64,000 bases of DNA from Methylobacterium nodulans ORS 2060 (GCF_000022085.1 NC_011894.1:6632501-6696500), one strand, 5' to 3'; positions 50,463-63,200 are shown, counted from the stretch's first letter. Notes: generated from the letters alone by a model not told the origin. Numbers and translations: made by a program.

Positions 50463-51368
50463 CTACCCGGTCAGGAACCGCTCCAGCGCCCTCAGCGTCT
50501 CCGCCGGGTTCTCCTCCGCGAGGAAATGCCCCGAGGCGATCGCCGCGCCCTCGGCCTTCGGCGCGAAGGTCTCCCGCCAGGCCTGGAGCACCGCGTCGAT
50601 GCCGTTGCGGCCCACGAAGCCGCTGCCGGCGAGGACGAGCGCCGGGCAGGCGAGGGTGCGGCAAGCGGCGAGATCGGCCTCGTCCGCCGCCCGGTCCGGT
50701 CCCGCGCCCGCCCGGTAATCCTCGCAGGCGGCGTGGATGCGCGCGGGCACCGACCAGCTCTGGCGGTAGAGGTCGAGGGCGGGGCGCGCGAAGGCATCGA
50801 GGGTCCCGTCCCCCGTCCAGGCGCGCAGCAGCCCCTCGAAATACCCGTCCGGGTCGCGGCCGATCGCGGTCTCGGGCGCAGGCGCCGGCTCGGCGAGGAA
50901 GCGCCAATGCGGGTAGGTGCCCGGATCCGCCTCGATGCGCCGCCACTGCACCAGGGTCGGCAGGATATCGAGCAGGGCGAGCCGCGCCACCCGGCCGGGC
51001 TGGTCGAGGGCGAGCCGGTAGCCGATCCGGGCGCCGCGGTCGTGGCCGACGACCGCGAAATGCGCATGGCCGAGCCGTTCCATCACGGCCACCGCCTCCT
51101 CGCCCATCCGGCGCTTGGAATAGGCCGCATGGGCGGCGTCGCCCTTCGGCGCCGCCGACCAGCCATAGCCCTTGAGATCCAGGCAGACGACCCGGTGCGT
51201 GCGCGCGAGCGCCGGGGCGATTCGGTGCCAGCAGGCATGCGTCTGCGGGAAGCCGTGGAGCAGCAGCAGCGGCGGCCCCTCCGCCGGGCCGCCGCTGCGG
51301 GCGAAGAAGCGCCCGTCGGGCAGGTCGATCCAGTGGGACTCGAAGCCGGGAAAGAGGTCGGCGGGCAT
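50463..51368 (-). CDS. alpha/beta hydrolase, fluoroacetate/haloacetate-dehalogenase type
   Basis: 301 residues. The oxyanion motif LLLLHGFPQTH precedes a nucleophile elbow VVGHDRGARIGYR with Asp110 (an Asp, as in haloalkane dehalogenases), with Arg111 and Arg114 for a carboxylate. Asp134 (LLDILPT) and His281 (SGHFLAEENP) complete the triad; YPHW and Tyr218 (ACEDYR) match the halide pocket of the Rhodopseudomonas enzyme. All roles are by family knowledge. It would release halide from haloacetates. Some relatives are epoxide hydrolases, so the substrate needs testing. Single gene. Confidence 0.85.
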   Translation of the reverse strand: MPADLFPGFESHWIDLPDGRFFARSGGPAEGPPLLLLHGFPQTHACWHRIAPALARTHRVVCLDLKGYGWSAAPKGDAAHAAYSKRRMGEEAVAVMERLGHAHFAVVGHDRGARIGYRLALDQPGRVARLALLDILPTLVQWRRIEADPGTYPHWRFLAEPAPAPETAIGRDPDGYFEGLLRAWTGDGTLDAFARPALDLYRQSWSVPARIHAACEDYRAGAGPDRAADEADLAACRTLACPALVLAGSGFVGRNGIDAVLQAWRETFAPKAEGAAIASGHFLAEENPAETLRALERFLTG

Positions 51369-51418
51369 GGGGGCGGTTCCGCGTCGGGTTGCCCCCGGGA
51401 TGTAGGGCGGGTCAGCCG

Positions 51419-51462
51419 CCTAAGCAGACTTGGCGAGGCGTGCCCCGCCAAGTCTGCTTAGG
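51419..51462. repeat. perfect 17-bp-arm hairpin followed by T5
   Basis: CCTAAGCAGACTTGGCG (51419-51435) and CGCCAAGTCTGCTTAGG (51446-51462) pair perfectly with a 10-base loop. TTTTT follows on the + strand. No + strand gene ends here, so it is more likely a repeat or an antisense-side terminator than a terminator for a known gene. Confidence 0.7.
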
Positions 51463-51475
51463 TTTTTGATGTGTC

Positions 51476-51520
51476 GCAGGTTTTTGTCGGAAAACCGCAA
51501 GGCACTTTTCCGAAACCTGC
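51476..51520 (-). terminator. hairpin abutting the purD stop codon
   Basis: TTTTCCG-AAACCTGC (51506-51520) pairs with GCAGGTTT...CGGAAAA (51476-51494), with a 4-base bulge. It begins immediately after the purD TAA (51521-51523) on the - strand. Confidence 0.5.
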
Positions 51521-52792
<1,272 letters not shown>

Positions 52793-52969
52793 GGCCCGTC
52801 CGTGAGAAGGCTGTCTCCGGCCCGTGTAGGCGATCGAACGCGCCGATCTCAACCCGGCGCCCGACTCAGGCCCCCGAAGCCCTCTGGCCTGTTCCTTCCG
52901 GCCTGTTCCTTCCGACCTCCTCCTTCCGACCTCTTGGCCGCGGCCCGCCGGTATGGGATGACCCGCCGC

Positions 52970-53869
52970 ATGAGCATCGACGCGTCCCTCGACATCGACG
53001 GCCTCAAGCAGGAGGCGACCCGGTGGTTCTCAGGCCTGCGCGACCGCATCTGCGCGGCCTTCGAGGCCCTGGAGGCGGAGGCCACCGGCCCATTTGATCC
53101 GGAAGCCACGGCGCCGGGGCGCTTCGTGCGCACGCCCTGGGAGCGCACCGATCATTCGGGCGCGCCCGGCGGCGGGGGCATCATGGCGATGCTGCGGGGC
53201 CGGGTGTTCGAGAAGGCAGGCGTGCACGTTTCGGCCGTGCACGGGGAGTTCGCGCCCGAGTTCCGCATCCAGATCCCGGGCGCCGCGGAGGATCCGCGCT
53301 TCTTCGCGACCGGCATCTCGCTGATCGCGCATCCCTGGAACCCCAACGTCCCGACCGTGCACATGAACACCCGCTTCGTCGTGACGACGAAGGCGTGGTT
53401 CGGGGGAGGGGCCGACCTCACCCCGGTGCTCGACCGGCGGCGGCGCCAGGACGATCCCGACACGGTCGCGTTCCATGCGGCGCTGAAGGCCGCCTGCGAG
53501 CGGCATCCGGGCGCCGACTACGCCCGCTACAAGGCGTGGTGCGACGAGTACTTCCACCTCAAGCACCGCAACGAGCCGCGCGGCGTCGGCGGCATCTTCT
53601 ACGACTACCACTGGACCGGCGACCCGCAGGCAGACCTCGCGCTCACCCGCGAGGTGGGCGAGGCGTTCCTGTCGGTCTATCCGGAGATCGTCCGGCGCAA
53701 CCTCGCCACGCCCTGGACCGAGGCCGACCGGCACGAGCAGCAGGTGCAGCGCGGGCGCTACGTCGAGTTCAACCTGCTCTACGACCGCGGCACCATCTTC
53801 GGGCTCAAGACCGGCGGCAACGTCGACTCGATCCTCTCCTCCATGCCGCCGACGGTGCGCTGGCCCTGA
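52970..53869 (+). CDS. hemF: oxygen-dependent coproporphyrinogen-III oxidase HemF
   Basis: 299 residues. Heme biosynthesis: decarboxylates coproporphyrinogen III to protoporphyrinogen IX with O2. Signatures [64 protein letters not shown] and [20 protein letters not shown] are all present. ATG 52958 (4 codons earlier) is an equal alternative. The next gene begins 2 bases after its stop. Confidence 0.95.
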   Translation: MSIDASLDIDGLKQEATRWFSGLRDRICAAFEALEAEATGPFDPEATAPGRFVRTPWERTDHSGAPGGGGIMAMLRGRVFEKAGVHVSAVHGEFAPEFRIQIPGAAEDPRFFATGISLIAHPWNPNVPTVHMNTRFVVTTKAWFGGGADLTPVLDRRRRQDDPDTVAFHAALKAACERHPGADYARYKAWCDEYFHLKHRNEPRGVGGIFYDYHWTGDPQADLALTREVGEAFLSVYPEIVRRNLATPWTEADRHEQQVQRGRYVEFNLLYDRGTIFGLKTGGNVDSILSSMPPTVRWP

Positions 53870-53871
53870 CG

Positions 53872-54780
53872 GTGCGGCCGATCCCCGACCTCGCCGCTGT
53901 CGTCCTCTGGATGGCGGGCGCGCTCCTGTCCTTCTCGGCGACCGCGCTCGCGGTGCGCGAACTCGCGCCCGCGCTCGGCCTGTTCGACATACTGGGCGCG
54001 CGGGCGGCTGCGGGCGTCGTCATCGTCGGGCTCGTCGCCCTCGCCCGCGGCCGGTCGCTCGCCCCCTCGCGGCTGCCGCTCCACCTCCTGCGCAACACCG
54101 CCCATTGGTCCGGCAACTACGCATGGTCGGCCGGCGTCACGCTCCTGCCGCTCGGGGTCGTGTTCGCGCTCGAATTCACCACGCCCGCCTGGGTGACGCT
54201 GCTCGCCGTGCTGATCCTGCGCGAGCGGCTGACCGTCAGCCGCGCGGGCGCGGTCGGGCTCGGCTTCCTCGGCGTGCTGGCGATCCTGCGGCCGGGCTTC
54301 GCGGCGCTCCAGCCGGCGAGCCTGCTCGTGCTCGGCGCCGCGCTCGCCTTCGCGCTCACCGCCATCGCCACCAAGGCGCTCACGCGCAGCGACAGCACGC
54401 TCGCCATCCTGTTCTGGATGAATGCCATGCAGCTGCCGATGAACCTCGCGGCGGCCCGGCTCTTCCCCGCCGCCCCGGCCGCCGCCTTCGATGCCCTTCA
54501 TCACGGCATCGCGCTCGCGGTGGTCTGCCTCGCCGGCCTCTCCTCTCATTGGTGCCTGACCAGCGCCTACCGGCGCGGCGACGCGATCCTGGTGGTGCCC
54601 CTCGACTTCCTGCGCCTGCCGCTCATCGCGCTGATCGGCTGGCAGCTCTACGGCGAGCCCCTCGATCCCTGGCTGTTCGTCGGCGCGGGGCTGATCGTCG
54701 GCGGCATCGTCTGGAACCTCGCCCGCGAGACGCGCCCGCGGCATCCCGCCCGGCCCCTCGCGCGCCCGAGCGGGGCTTGA
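53872..54780 (+). CDS. DMT/EamA family permease
   Basis: 302 residues with ten predicted membrane spans in two EamA repeats (PLGVVFALEFTTPAWVTLLA at the end of the first; PLDFLRLPLIALIGWQLYGE at the end of the second). These carriers export or import small metabolites; substrate unknown. The start is GTG, 2 bases after hemF, so it is translationally coupled. Confidence 0.85.
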   Translation: MRPIPDLAAVVLWMAGALLSFSATALAVRELAPALGLFDILGARAAAGVVIVGLVALARGRSLAPSRLPLHLLRNTAHWSGNYAWSAGVTLLPLGVVFALEFTTPAWVTLLAVLILRERLTVSRAGAVGLGFLGVLAILRPGFAALQPASLLVLGAALAFALTAIATKALTRSDSTLAILFWMNAMQLPMNLAAARLFPAAPAAAFDALHHGIALAVVCLAGLSSHWCLTSAYRRGDAILVVPLDFLRLPLIALIGWQLYGEPLDPWLFVGAGLIVGGIVWNLARETRPRHPARPLARPSGA

Positions 54781-54811
54781 CCTCGCGGCCCGCCTGGCGC
54801 GTTGATCGCGC

Positions 54812-55987
54812 ATGCTGCTGACCTTCTTCACCGAGCTGCGCGCCGCCAAGGTCCCGGTCACGCTGCGCGAGTACCTGACCCTGCTCGACGCCCTCGACCG
54901 CGACCTCGCGGGCCAGCGGGTCGAGGACTTCTACTACCTGTCGCGGGCCGCGCTGGTGAAGGACGAGCGCAACCTCGACAAGTTCGACCGGGTCTTCGGG
55001 CAGGTCTTCAAGGGTATCGAGTCCCTCGGCGAGGCCGTCGAGCCGCGGGCCATCCCCGAGGAATGGCTGCGCAAGCTCGCCGAGAAGTACCTGTCCGAGG
55101 AGGAGAAGCGTCAGCTCGAGGCGCTCGGCTGGGACAAGCTGTTCGAGACCCTCAAGGCCCGGCTCGCCGAGCAGAAGGGCCGCCACCAGGGCGGCTCGAA
55201 ATGGATCGGCACGGCCGGCACCTCGCCCTTCGGCGCCTACGGCTACAACCCGGAGGGCATCCGCCTCGGCCAGGACGGCAACCGCAACTTCCGGGCCGTG
55301 AAGGTCTGGGACCAGCGCAGCTTCAAGGACCTGGACGGATCGGAGGAGCTCGGCACGCGCACCATGCGGCTCGCCCTGCGCCGCCTGCGCCGCTTCGCCC
55401 GCACGGGGGCGGCGGAGGAGCTCGACCTCGACGGCACCATCCGGGAGACGGCGAAATCCGGCTATCTCGACCTGCGCCTGCGGCCCGAGCGCCGCAACGC
55501 CGTGAAGGTGCTGCTCTTCCTCGATGTCGGCGGCTCGATGGACTGGCACGTGGAGCTGGCCGAGGAGCTGTTCTCGGCGGCGCGCTCCGAGTTCAAGCAC
55601 TTCGCGCATTTCTACTTCCACAACTGCCCCTACGAGACGGTGTGGACCGAGAACCGGCGGCGCCATGCGGAGCGCACGCCGCTCCTCGACGTGATCCGCA
55701 CCTACCCGTCCGACTACCGGGTGGTCTTCGTCGGCGACGCATCGATGTCGCCCTACGAGATCGCCATGCCGGGCGGCTCGGTCGAGCACTGGAACGAGGA
55801 GGCGGGGCAGGTCTGGCTCGCCCGCATCCTCGACCATTTCCCGAAGGCGGTCTGGCTCAACCCGGTGCCCGAGGCGCATTGGCCCTACACCCAGTCGATC
55901 GCGATGATCCGGCAGATCTTCTCTGGCCGGATGTTCCCCCTCACCCTGGAGGGGATCGACGGGGCGATGCGGGAGCTGGTGCGCTAA
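54812..55987 (+). CDS. CoxE-type VWA domain protein
   Basis: 391 residues. The N-terminal helical part (FTELRAAKVPVTLREYLTLL) and the C-terminal von Willebrand A domain match the CoxE/VWA family. The MIDAS metal site is FLDVGGSMDWHVELAEEL (DxGxS type), with TYPSDYRVVFVGDASMSPYE later. CoxE proteins act with a MoxR-type AAA+ ATPase in metal-cofactor insertion; no MoxR gene is adjacent here, so the partner must be elsewhere. Preceded by the EamA gene at 31 bases. Confidence 0.88.
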   Translation: MLLTFFTELRAAKVPVTLREYLTLLDALDRDLAGQRVEDFYYLSRAALVKDERNLDKFDRVFGQVFKGIESLGEAVEPRAIPEEWLRKLAEKYLSEEEKRQLEALGWDKLFETLKARLAEQKGRHQGGSKWIGTAGTSPFGAYGYNPEGIRLGQDGNRNFRAVKVWDQRSFKDLDGSEELGTRTMRLALRRLRRFARTGAAEELDLDGTIRETAKSGYLDLRLRPERRNAVKVLLFLDVGGSMDWHVELAEELFSAARSEFKHFAHFYFHNCPYETVWTENRRRHAERTPLLDVIRTYPSDYRVVFVGDASMSPYEIAMPGGSVEHWNEEAGQVWLARILDHFPKAVWLNPVPEAHWPYTQSIAMIRQIFSGRMFPLTLEGIDGAMRELVR

Positions 55988-56112
55988 ATCGAACCTGACC
56001 TGGGCGGCTGCCACGGGCGGGAGCACTCATTCGGCCGGTTTCATCCCTCAGGGGCGGCCCGGCCGGTGGCGACCTGATACCGTCCGGACGACCCGGTTCG
56101 GAGACCGACCGG

Positions 56113-56433
56113 TCAGCCCTGCCGGGTCGGGGTCGTCACCGTGAGCCCATCGAGCTCCGGCTTGAGGCGGATCTGGCAGGAGAGGCGCGAGTTCGGGCGC
56201 ACGTCCGAGGCGAAGTCGAGCATGTCCTGCTCCATCGGCTCGGCGGGCCCCACCGCCTCCGCCCATTCCGGATCCACGTAGACGTGGCAGGTGGCGCAGG
56301 CGCAGGCGCCGCCGCACTCGGCGTCGATGCCCGGCACGTTGTTGCGGATCGCGGTCTCCATCACGGTCGAGCCGACCGCGCCCTCGACGGTGCGGGGCGT
56401 GCCTGCGGCATCGACGTAGGTGATCTGGACCAT
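56113..56433 (-). CDS. [2Fe-2S] ferredoxin, adrenodoxin type
   Basis: 106 residues. The cluster ligands are Cys40, Cys46, Cys49 (AECGGACACATCHVYV) and Cys86 (RLSCQIRL), the vertebrate/ISC-type C-x5-C-x2-C pattern. It carries single electrons, for example to cytochromes P450 or iron-sulfur assembly. No reductase or isc genes are beside it. The start MVQITYVDAAG is the family N-terminus; the open frame continues upstream. Confidence 0.92.
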   Translation of the reverse strand: MVQITYVDAAGTPRTVEGAVGSTVMETAIRNNVPGIDAECGGACACATCHVYVDPEWAEAVGPAEPMEQDMLDFASDVRPNSRLSCQIRLKPELDGLTVTTPTRQG

Positions 56434-56598
56434 CGCGCGCTCCGAGCCTCCTGCCGCGCGGACCGTCTGCGGCCCCGCGGCAGCGCCTGATTGGCGGGAC
56501 GGGGGACGGAATGCAAGCGCGCCGTTCGCCACCCGGTCCCGCGCGCGGCGGCACCGTTGCCGCAGGGGGCGGACTGCGCCGCGGCGTCCCGACGCGGG

Positions 56599-56925
56599 TC
56601 AGAACGCCGCCAGGGTCTCGCGCAGGGCCGCCGCGAGGCGCGGCAGCAGGGCTGCGGCGGCGGCCTCGTCCTCCCGGCGCAGAACCCGCTCCAGCTCTGC
56701 CGCGAGTGCGCCGACGCGCCGCGCCCCTACCCCGGCCGCCGAGCCCTTGAGCGTGTGGGCGAGGTCGGCCCGCTCACGGGCAGGCCGTGCGGCCTCCGCC
56801 AGGGCGGGGCCAAACCGCTCGCACTGGCTGCGGAACAGGGTCAGCACCTCGCGGGCGAGATCCGTGTCGCCAAAAGTCTCGCGCGCAAGATGCGCGCGGT
56901 CGAGAAGAATCTCGGGGGCGTCCAT
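56599..56925 (-). CDS. Hpt (histidine phosphotransfer) domain protein
   Basis: 108 residues, all helical. The phosphorylated His57 lies in LAHTLKGSAAGVGARRVGAL, the Hpt signature. It would relay phosphate between a hybrid kinase and a response regulator, none of which is nearby. The 327-base gap upstream (56926-57252) is divergent from the giant gene and holds its promoter region. Confidence 0.88.
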   Translation of the reverse strand: MDAPEILLDRAHLARETFGDTDLAREVLTLFRSQCERFGPALAEAARPARERADLAHTLKGSAAGVGARRVGALAAELERVLRREDEAAAAALLPRLAAALRETLAAF

Positions 56926-57055
56926 GGCGCGGGCTCCGTAATCCTCACGGACTATCCACAGCGCGATTCCCATGCCGCGCCGATCCCCGCCGCCGGCGGG
57001 AATCCTTGCGCGCCCGTGGGATAGCCCGGGACAACGCGAACCGCCACGCTTATGG

Positions 57056-57070
57056 TAACCATTCGGTTAA
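57056..57070. promoter_or_regulatory. CtrA-like site upstream of the giant gene
   Basis: On the - strand TTAA-N7-GTTA, one base off the CtrA consensus TTAA-N7-TTAA. It also reads as palindrome TAACC-ATTC-GGTTA. About 180 bases before the start of the GPR-like gene. Suggestive only. Confidence 0.3.
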
Positions 57071-57252
57071 GGTTTTTGGACCGGTTCGACCGGATCGGGT
57101 ATCGGGCTGGTACTCCTTGCGTCTAAGGTCCGATTGGTAAATGGCGGGGCCTCGCGTCCCGGCCGGCAGGTCCGGGGGCGGGCGGGACACCCTGGGGGCG
57201 GCGAGCGCCCGCGGGATCCGTCGCCGGCGTTCACGGCGTAACGAGGCGTTCG

Positions 57253-60200
57253 ATGGCAACCGAAAAGAAGCTCAAGGACCCGACGGAAGCGGCGCTGTCG
57301 GCGATTGAGCAGGCCTTGAACCTGGACCAGACGCCGTCCGCCGAGGGCAGCCGGGTGGAGCCCCGCCTGCCCGATGTCGAGGACGCCGACCCGCTCTCCA
57401 CCCCGCACCGTCCGAACGGCCGCTCCGGCGAGCCCGCCTTCGACGGCAGCGTGATGCCGGAGCTGGAGCGCGAGGCCCGCCGCGAGGGCGGCCTGCTGCC
57501 GCCCGACCGCTCCCTCGTGGCCAATGACGACCGCCGCGGCATCGGCGCCATGCGCCAGAGCCTGCGCGTGCAGCCCTCGCGCACCCCCTATCTCCTGGCC
57601 TTCCTCGCCGCCGCGATCTGGCTTGCGGGCTTCGCGGGCCTCGCCTGGGCCCAAGCGAACGGCGACATCCGGGGCTTCCTCGCCGGCCTCTCGGGGCTCC
57701 AGGGGGCGGTCGGCGCCGCGGCCGTGCTGGCGCCCGTGCTGCTGTTCTTCATCGCCGCCATGCTGGCCGTGCGGGCCCAGGAGATGCGCCTCGTCGCCCG
57801 CGCGGTTGGGGATGTGGCGATCCGCCTCGCCGAGCCGGAGGCGTTCTCGACCGATGCCGTGCTGACGATGTCGCAGGCCGTCCGCCGCGAGGTGGCGGCG
57901 GTGGGCGACGGCGTCGAGCGGGCGCTCGCCCGCGCGGGCGAGCTCGAGACCCTGGTGCGCGGCGAGATCTCGACCCTGGAGCGGGCCTATTCGGACAACG
58001 AGATCCGCATCCGCGCCCTCGTCGACGAGCTCGTCGCCCAGCGCGAATCCATCGTCGCCAATGCCGAGCGCGTGCGCGGCGCGATCCAGGGCTCGCACCA
58101 GAACCTGACCCAGGAACTCGATACCGCGGCGACCCGGATCGTCGCCGCCGTCGACGGGGTCGGCGAGCGCGTCACCGCCTCCCTGGGCAGCCGCGGTGAG
58201 GAGATCACCACGGCGCTCGGGCGCAAGGGCGAGGAGATCACCACGGCCCTCGCCGAGACCGGCGAGCGGGTGGCGCAGGCCGTTTCCGGCGAGGGCGACG
58301 GGCTCCTCCAGCGCCTCGCCGCCACGGGTGAGGGCATCAGGACCGGCCTCGGCGAGGCCGGCGACGCCCTGGCGGCGACCCTGCAGGCGCGGACCGACGA
58401 GGTCACGCGGGCGATCGGGCACACGAGCGGCCTCCTCACCACGGCCCTCTCCGACAGTGCGGGCGAGGTCGCCCGCGTCCTCGGCCAGACCGGCGCCGGC
58501 GTGATCGAGACGCTCAACCGCGAGAGCGCCCAGGTCCGCGAGACCTTCGAGCGTTCGGCGGCCGCGCTGGAGGAGCGCCTGCTCGCCCGCGGCTCCGACC
58601 TCACCGAGCGCTTCGCCGAGACGGGCGACACCATCACGCAGCGCTTCGCCGCCTCCGGCAACGCGCTCGCCGCCCATATCACCGACCGCTCGACGGCCCT
58701 GCGCGAGGAGATCGAGGGGGCGGGCGCCCGCGTGGTCGAGACGCTGGAGGCGCGGGCCCGCGCCACCGAGGGGGCGCTTAGCCAGGCGAGCGACGGCGTG
58801 CTCGATGCCTTCGCGACCCGCGCGGCGCGGCTGCGCGAGGAGGTCTCCGCCCTCGTCGAGGAGGCCGCCCAGGCCATCGGCGTGCGCGCCGCCGACCTGT
58901 CCGGCCGGCTCGACGAGACGATCGGCCGGGTCGAGGAGGCGCTGGTCGTCCATGGCGGCGCTCTGGAGCGCGGCCTCGCCGAGACCGGCGAGCGGGTGGC
59001 GGGCCTGATGGCCGAGCGCACGGCGACGGCGACCGCCGCCTTCGCGACCGCATCCGACACCCTGCAGAACGCGCTCGACGGCCGCACCGGTGCGGCGATC
59101 GCCGCCCTGCGGCAGGCGGCCGCCGAGGTCGCGCGCGAGATCGATGCCCGCGCGGCCGAGGCCGCCGAGTCCTTCCGGCACGCCGCCGAGGCCGCCACGG
59201 AGGCGGTGGGCGCGCGCACCGCCGAGGCTGCGGACGCGATCCGGGCGGCGGGCAGCGGAACGGCCGAGACGGTCGGGGCGAGCACGGCGGAGGCGGTCGC
59301 AGCCTTCCGGCGCGCCGCGGAGGATGGCGCGCAGGCCGCCGCCCTCTCGGGCGCCGATGCGGTCGAGGCTTTCCGCAGCGCGCTCGCCACCACATCCGGC
59401 GAGATCGAGGCCCGGGCGGCCGAGGCTGCCGAGACGATGCGGCGTGCGGCCTTGGCCGCCAGCGGAGCGCTCGGCACCCGCACGGTCGAGGCCGCGCAGG
59501 TCTTCCGCCGCACCCTGGAGACGACCAGCACGGAGCTCGGCAGCCGCACCACGGAGGCGTCCGACCTGTTCCGCCAGGCCGCCGAATCCGCCACGGCCGA
59601 GATCGGCGCCCGCGCCGCCGAGGTGGCGGAGATGCTGCGCCGCACGGCCGAGGCCGCCACGGAGGCGGTCGGCGCCCGCACGGCCGAGAGCGTCGAGATC
59701 GTCCGCCAGAGCGCCGAGGACCTTGCCTCCGCCTTCGGCACCACGAGCGGCGCCGCGGCGGCCCGCCTGCTCGGCGCCGCCCAGGAGGGCACCCGCCTGC
59801 TCCACGCCCGGATCGACGAGACCGGCGCGCAGATGCGCGAGGCCCTGGAGCGCATCGAGGCCGCGGCGAGCGCGGTGGTCCGCGCGACCGAGACCGCGAC
59901 GGGCGCCCTCGATGCCCGCACGGCCGGCGTCGCGACGACCTTCCTGCAGGCCGCCGAGGAGGCCTGCGCGCGGATCGACAGCCGCACGGGCGAGGCGGAC
60001 GAGGCCCTGCGCCGCTCGGTCGCAGCGCTGGCCGAGCGCGCCGAGGACGTGGCGGCGGCGATCGCCCGGTCGGCCGAGACGGCGACTGGCGCGGTCGATG
60101 CACGCATCGGCAGCGTCGCCTCGACCTTCTCGCAGGCGGCCGAGGAGGCGCGCGGCCGCATCGGCGCCCAGATGACCGAGACCGATACCGCCCTGCGCGA

Positions 60201-63200
60201 GGCGGTGGAGTTCGTCGTCCTGCGGGCGCGGGATGCCGCGGTCGCGATCGCCCGCTCGGCCGAGATGGCGACCGGGACGGTCGATGCGCGCATCGGCAGC
60301 GTCGCCTCGGCCTTCGTGCAGGCGGTCGAGGCCGCGACGGGCAGCCTCGACGGCCGCATGGCCGCAGCCACCACTGCGCTGCTCGGCGCGGCGGACGAGG
60401 TCGGGGCGCGCCTGACCGCGCGCACGGCGGAGGCCGACGAAGCCCTGCGCCGCTCGGTCGAAGCCTTGGCGGAGCGGGCCGAGGACGTGGCGGTGACGAT
60501 TACCCGCTCGGCGGATTCCGCCACGGGCACGGTCGACGCGCGGCTTGCGGGCCTCGCAGAGTCCTTCCTGCGAGCGGCCGAGGAGGTCGAGGGTCACCTC
60601 GGTGCGCGCGCGGCCGCGACGGACGAGGCCCTGCGCCGCTCGGTCGCAGCGCTGGCGGAGCGGGCCGAGGACGTAGCGGCGGTGATAGCCCGCTCGGCGG
60701 ATTCCGCCACGGGCATGGTCGACGCGCGGCTTGTGGGTCTTGCAGAGTCCTTCCTGCGGGCGGCCGAGGAGGTCGAGGGCCGCGTCGGCGCGCGTGCGGC
60801 GGAGGCGGACGAGGCCCTGCGCGGCTCGGTCGAAGCCCTGGCGGAGCGGGCCGAGGATGTGGCAGCGGCGATCACCCGCTCGACCGAAACGGCGACCGGC
60901 GCGGTCGATGCGCGGCTCGTGGGCGTGGCGGAGGCCTTCCTGCAGGCGGCCGCGGAGGCCGAGGGCCGCGTCATGGCCCACACGGCCGAGGCGGACGAAT
61001 CCCTGCGCCACGCCCTCGACGCGGTCGTGTCCCGGGCGGAGGCGCTCGCCGCGGCGGTGTCCGGAGCCGCCGAGGCGGCGACCGGCGGGCTCGATGCCCG
61101 CGTGACGGCGGCGACGGCCGCCCTGGTCGGCGCGGCGGACGAGGCCGGCAGCCGCGTCGCGGCGCGCACGACGGAGGCCGACGAGGCTCTGCGTCGCTCG
61201 GCCGAGGCTCTGGCGGAGCGGGCCCGGGAGGCGGCGGCGGCGATCGCCCGCTCGGCGGAGGAGGTGGGAAGCGTGCTCTCGACGCGGATCGGCGAGGTCG
61301 AGACGGCCTTCGACGGTCACGGCCGCGAGCTCGTCTCCCTGATCGGTCGGCATGCCGACGAGACGCAGACCCGGCTCGCCGGAGTCGGCCGCGACATCGT
61401 GCTCGCCGTCACCAGCCAGGGCGCACGCGTCAACGACGCGCTGCTGCGCACCGGCGAGACGCTGGCCAGCACCGCCGAGACGAGCGGGAAGGCCATCGAC
61501 GAGGCGCTGACGAACCGCCTCGCCGCCCTCCAGGACCTCATCGCCCGGGGCGACATCCTGGCCGACCGCATCGCCCGCGACACGGGCGAGTTCTCGCAGA
61601 CGGTGGCGACGCGCCTGGAGGAGATGGATCGCGTCATCACGGTGCAGGGCCGGGCGGTGGCCGAGAGCATCGCGGAGCGCACCCGCGAGGCGCGCGATGT
61701 CGTCGAGACCCAGCTCGGCGCCCTGGAGGAGCGCTCCGCCCGGCGCAGCGCCGAGATCAGCGCGAATTTCGATACGCTCGTCGGGCATGTCGACAAGCAT
61801 CTCGGGGCCCGCGCCACCGCGCTCAACGAGGCGCTGATCGTCCGGGCCGGCGAGATCGCCCGGGCCATGGCGGAGGGCGGGCGCGAGGTCGCCCAGGCGC
61901 TCGACGCCCGCGCCGACGAGCTCGTGCGGGCGATCACGGCCCAGAGCCAGGCGATGAGCGACGCGCTGCTGGCACGGGCGGGCGAGATCGGCAGCGAGCT
62001 TGGCCGCCGCACCGAGGAGCTGACCGAACGCATGGATGCGGGCGCCAGCCGCTTCGACGAGCGCGTGCTGCGGCGCCTCGATGGCGTGGCCGCGGCCCTC
62101 GATGAGCGCAGCCGGCTCATCGAGGACACGTTCGGCGGCCAGGCCCAGGAGATCCTGCGCCAGATCGAGACGCGCACCCGCGCCATCGACGAAGAACTCT
62201 CCGCCCGCACCCGCGAGCTCGTCAGCTTCGTCGAGACCCAGAGCGGGACCGCGAGCCGCGACCTCGCCGGCCATGCGGAGGCGATCCGTGCGGCCTTCGA
62301 GGGCCGGGCCGAGATGCTGAACCGCCTCGTGGAGGAGCGCACCGCCGCCATGGCGGCCGAGCTCGACGAGCGCGGCCGGGCGATGTTCGGGACCCTCGGC
62401 CAGCGGGTGACGGAGCTTGCCCGGCTGTTCGACCGCGGCGGCGCCTCGCTCGCCGAGCTGCTGGAGCGCCGGGGCGAGACCATCGTCGGGCGCCTCCAGG
62501 AGGCGGTGGCCGAGGCCGACCGCACCCTCGAGGCCGGCGGGACCCGCCTGCAGGAGGGCGTCGTGGCCCGCACGGCCGCGCTCGCCGAGCTGTTCACCGA
62601 GCGCGGCGCGAGCGTCGACCACGCCTTCGAGGACCGGCTGAAACGGCTGGGCAGCCTCGTGGACGAGCAGGCCGCGATGATCCACGCCCTGCTCGACGGG
62701 CAGGCCGAGATCCTGCGCGCCAGCCTCGACGAGCGCATCCGGGCTCTCCACGACATCCTCGATCAGCGCGCCGCGGCGATGCGCGGCCTCCTCGACGGGC
62801 AGGCGGGCGCGCTCGGCAGCGTCCTCGACGAGCGGGGTCAGGGCTTGGTGCGGCAGCTGGAGGCGCAGGTCGGCGACCTGACCGGGGCGGTGGACGAGCG
62901 CACCCGCGACCTCGCCACCCTGTTCGACCGGCGCATCGCCGCCCTGGATCTCCTGGTGGAGCGCCGGGGGGCGGCCTTCGCCGAAACGGTCGAGACCCGG
63001 GCGAACGCCCTCGCAGCCCTGGTGGACGGCCGCGCCGAGGCTTTCGCACGCGCGGTCGACGACCGCGTCGTGTCTCTCGGCCAGAGCCTGCAGGCGCGCA
63101 TCGACGACCTCGGCACGGCGGTCGAGCGGGGCGCCCAGGCCTTCTCCGGCCTCGTGGAGGAGCGCCGCGCGGCCCTCGCGCAGCTCCTCGACGGGGGGGC

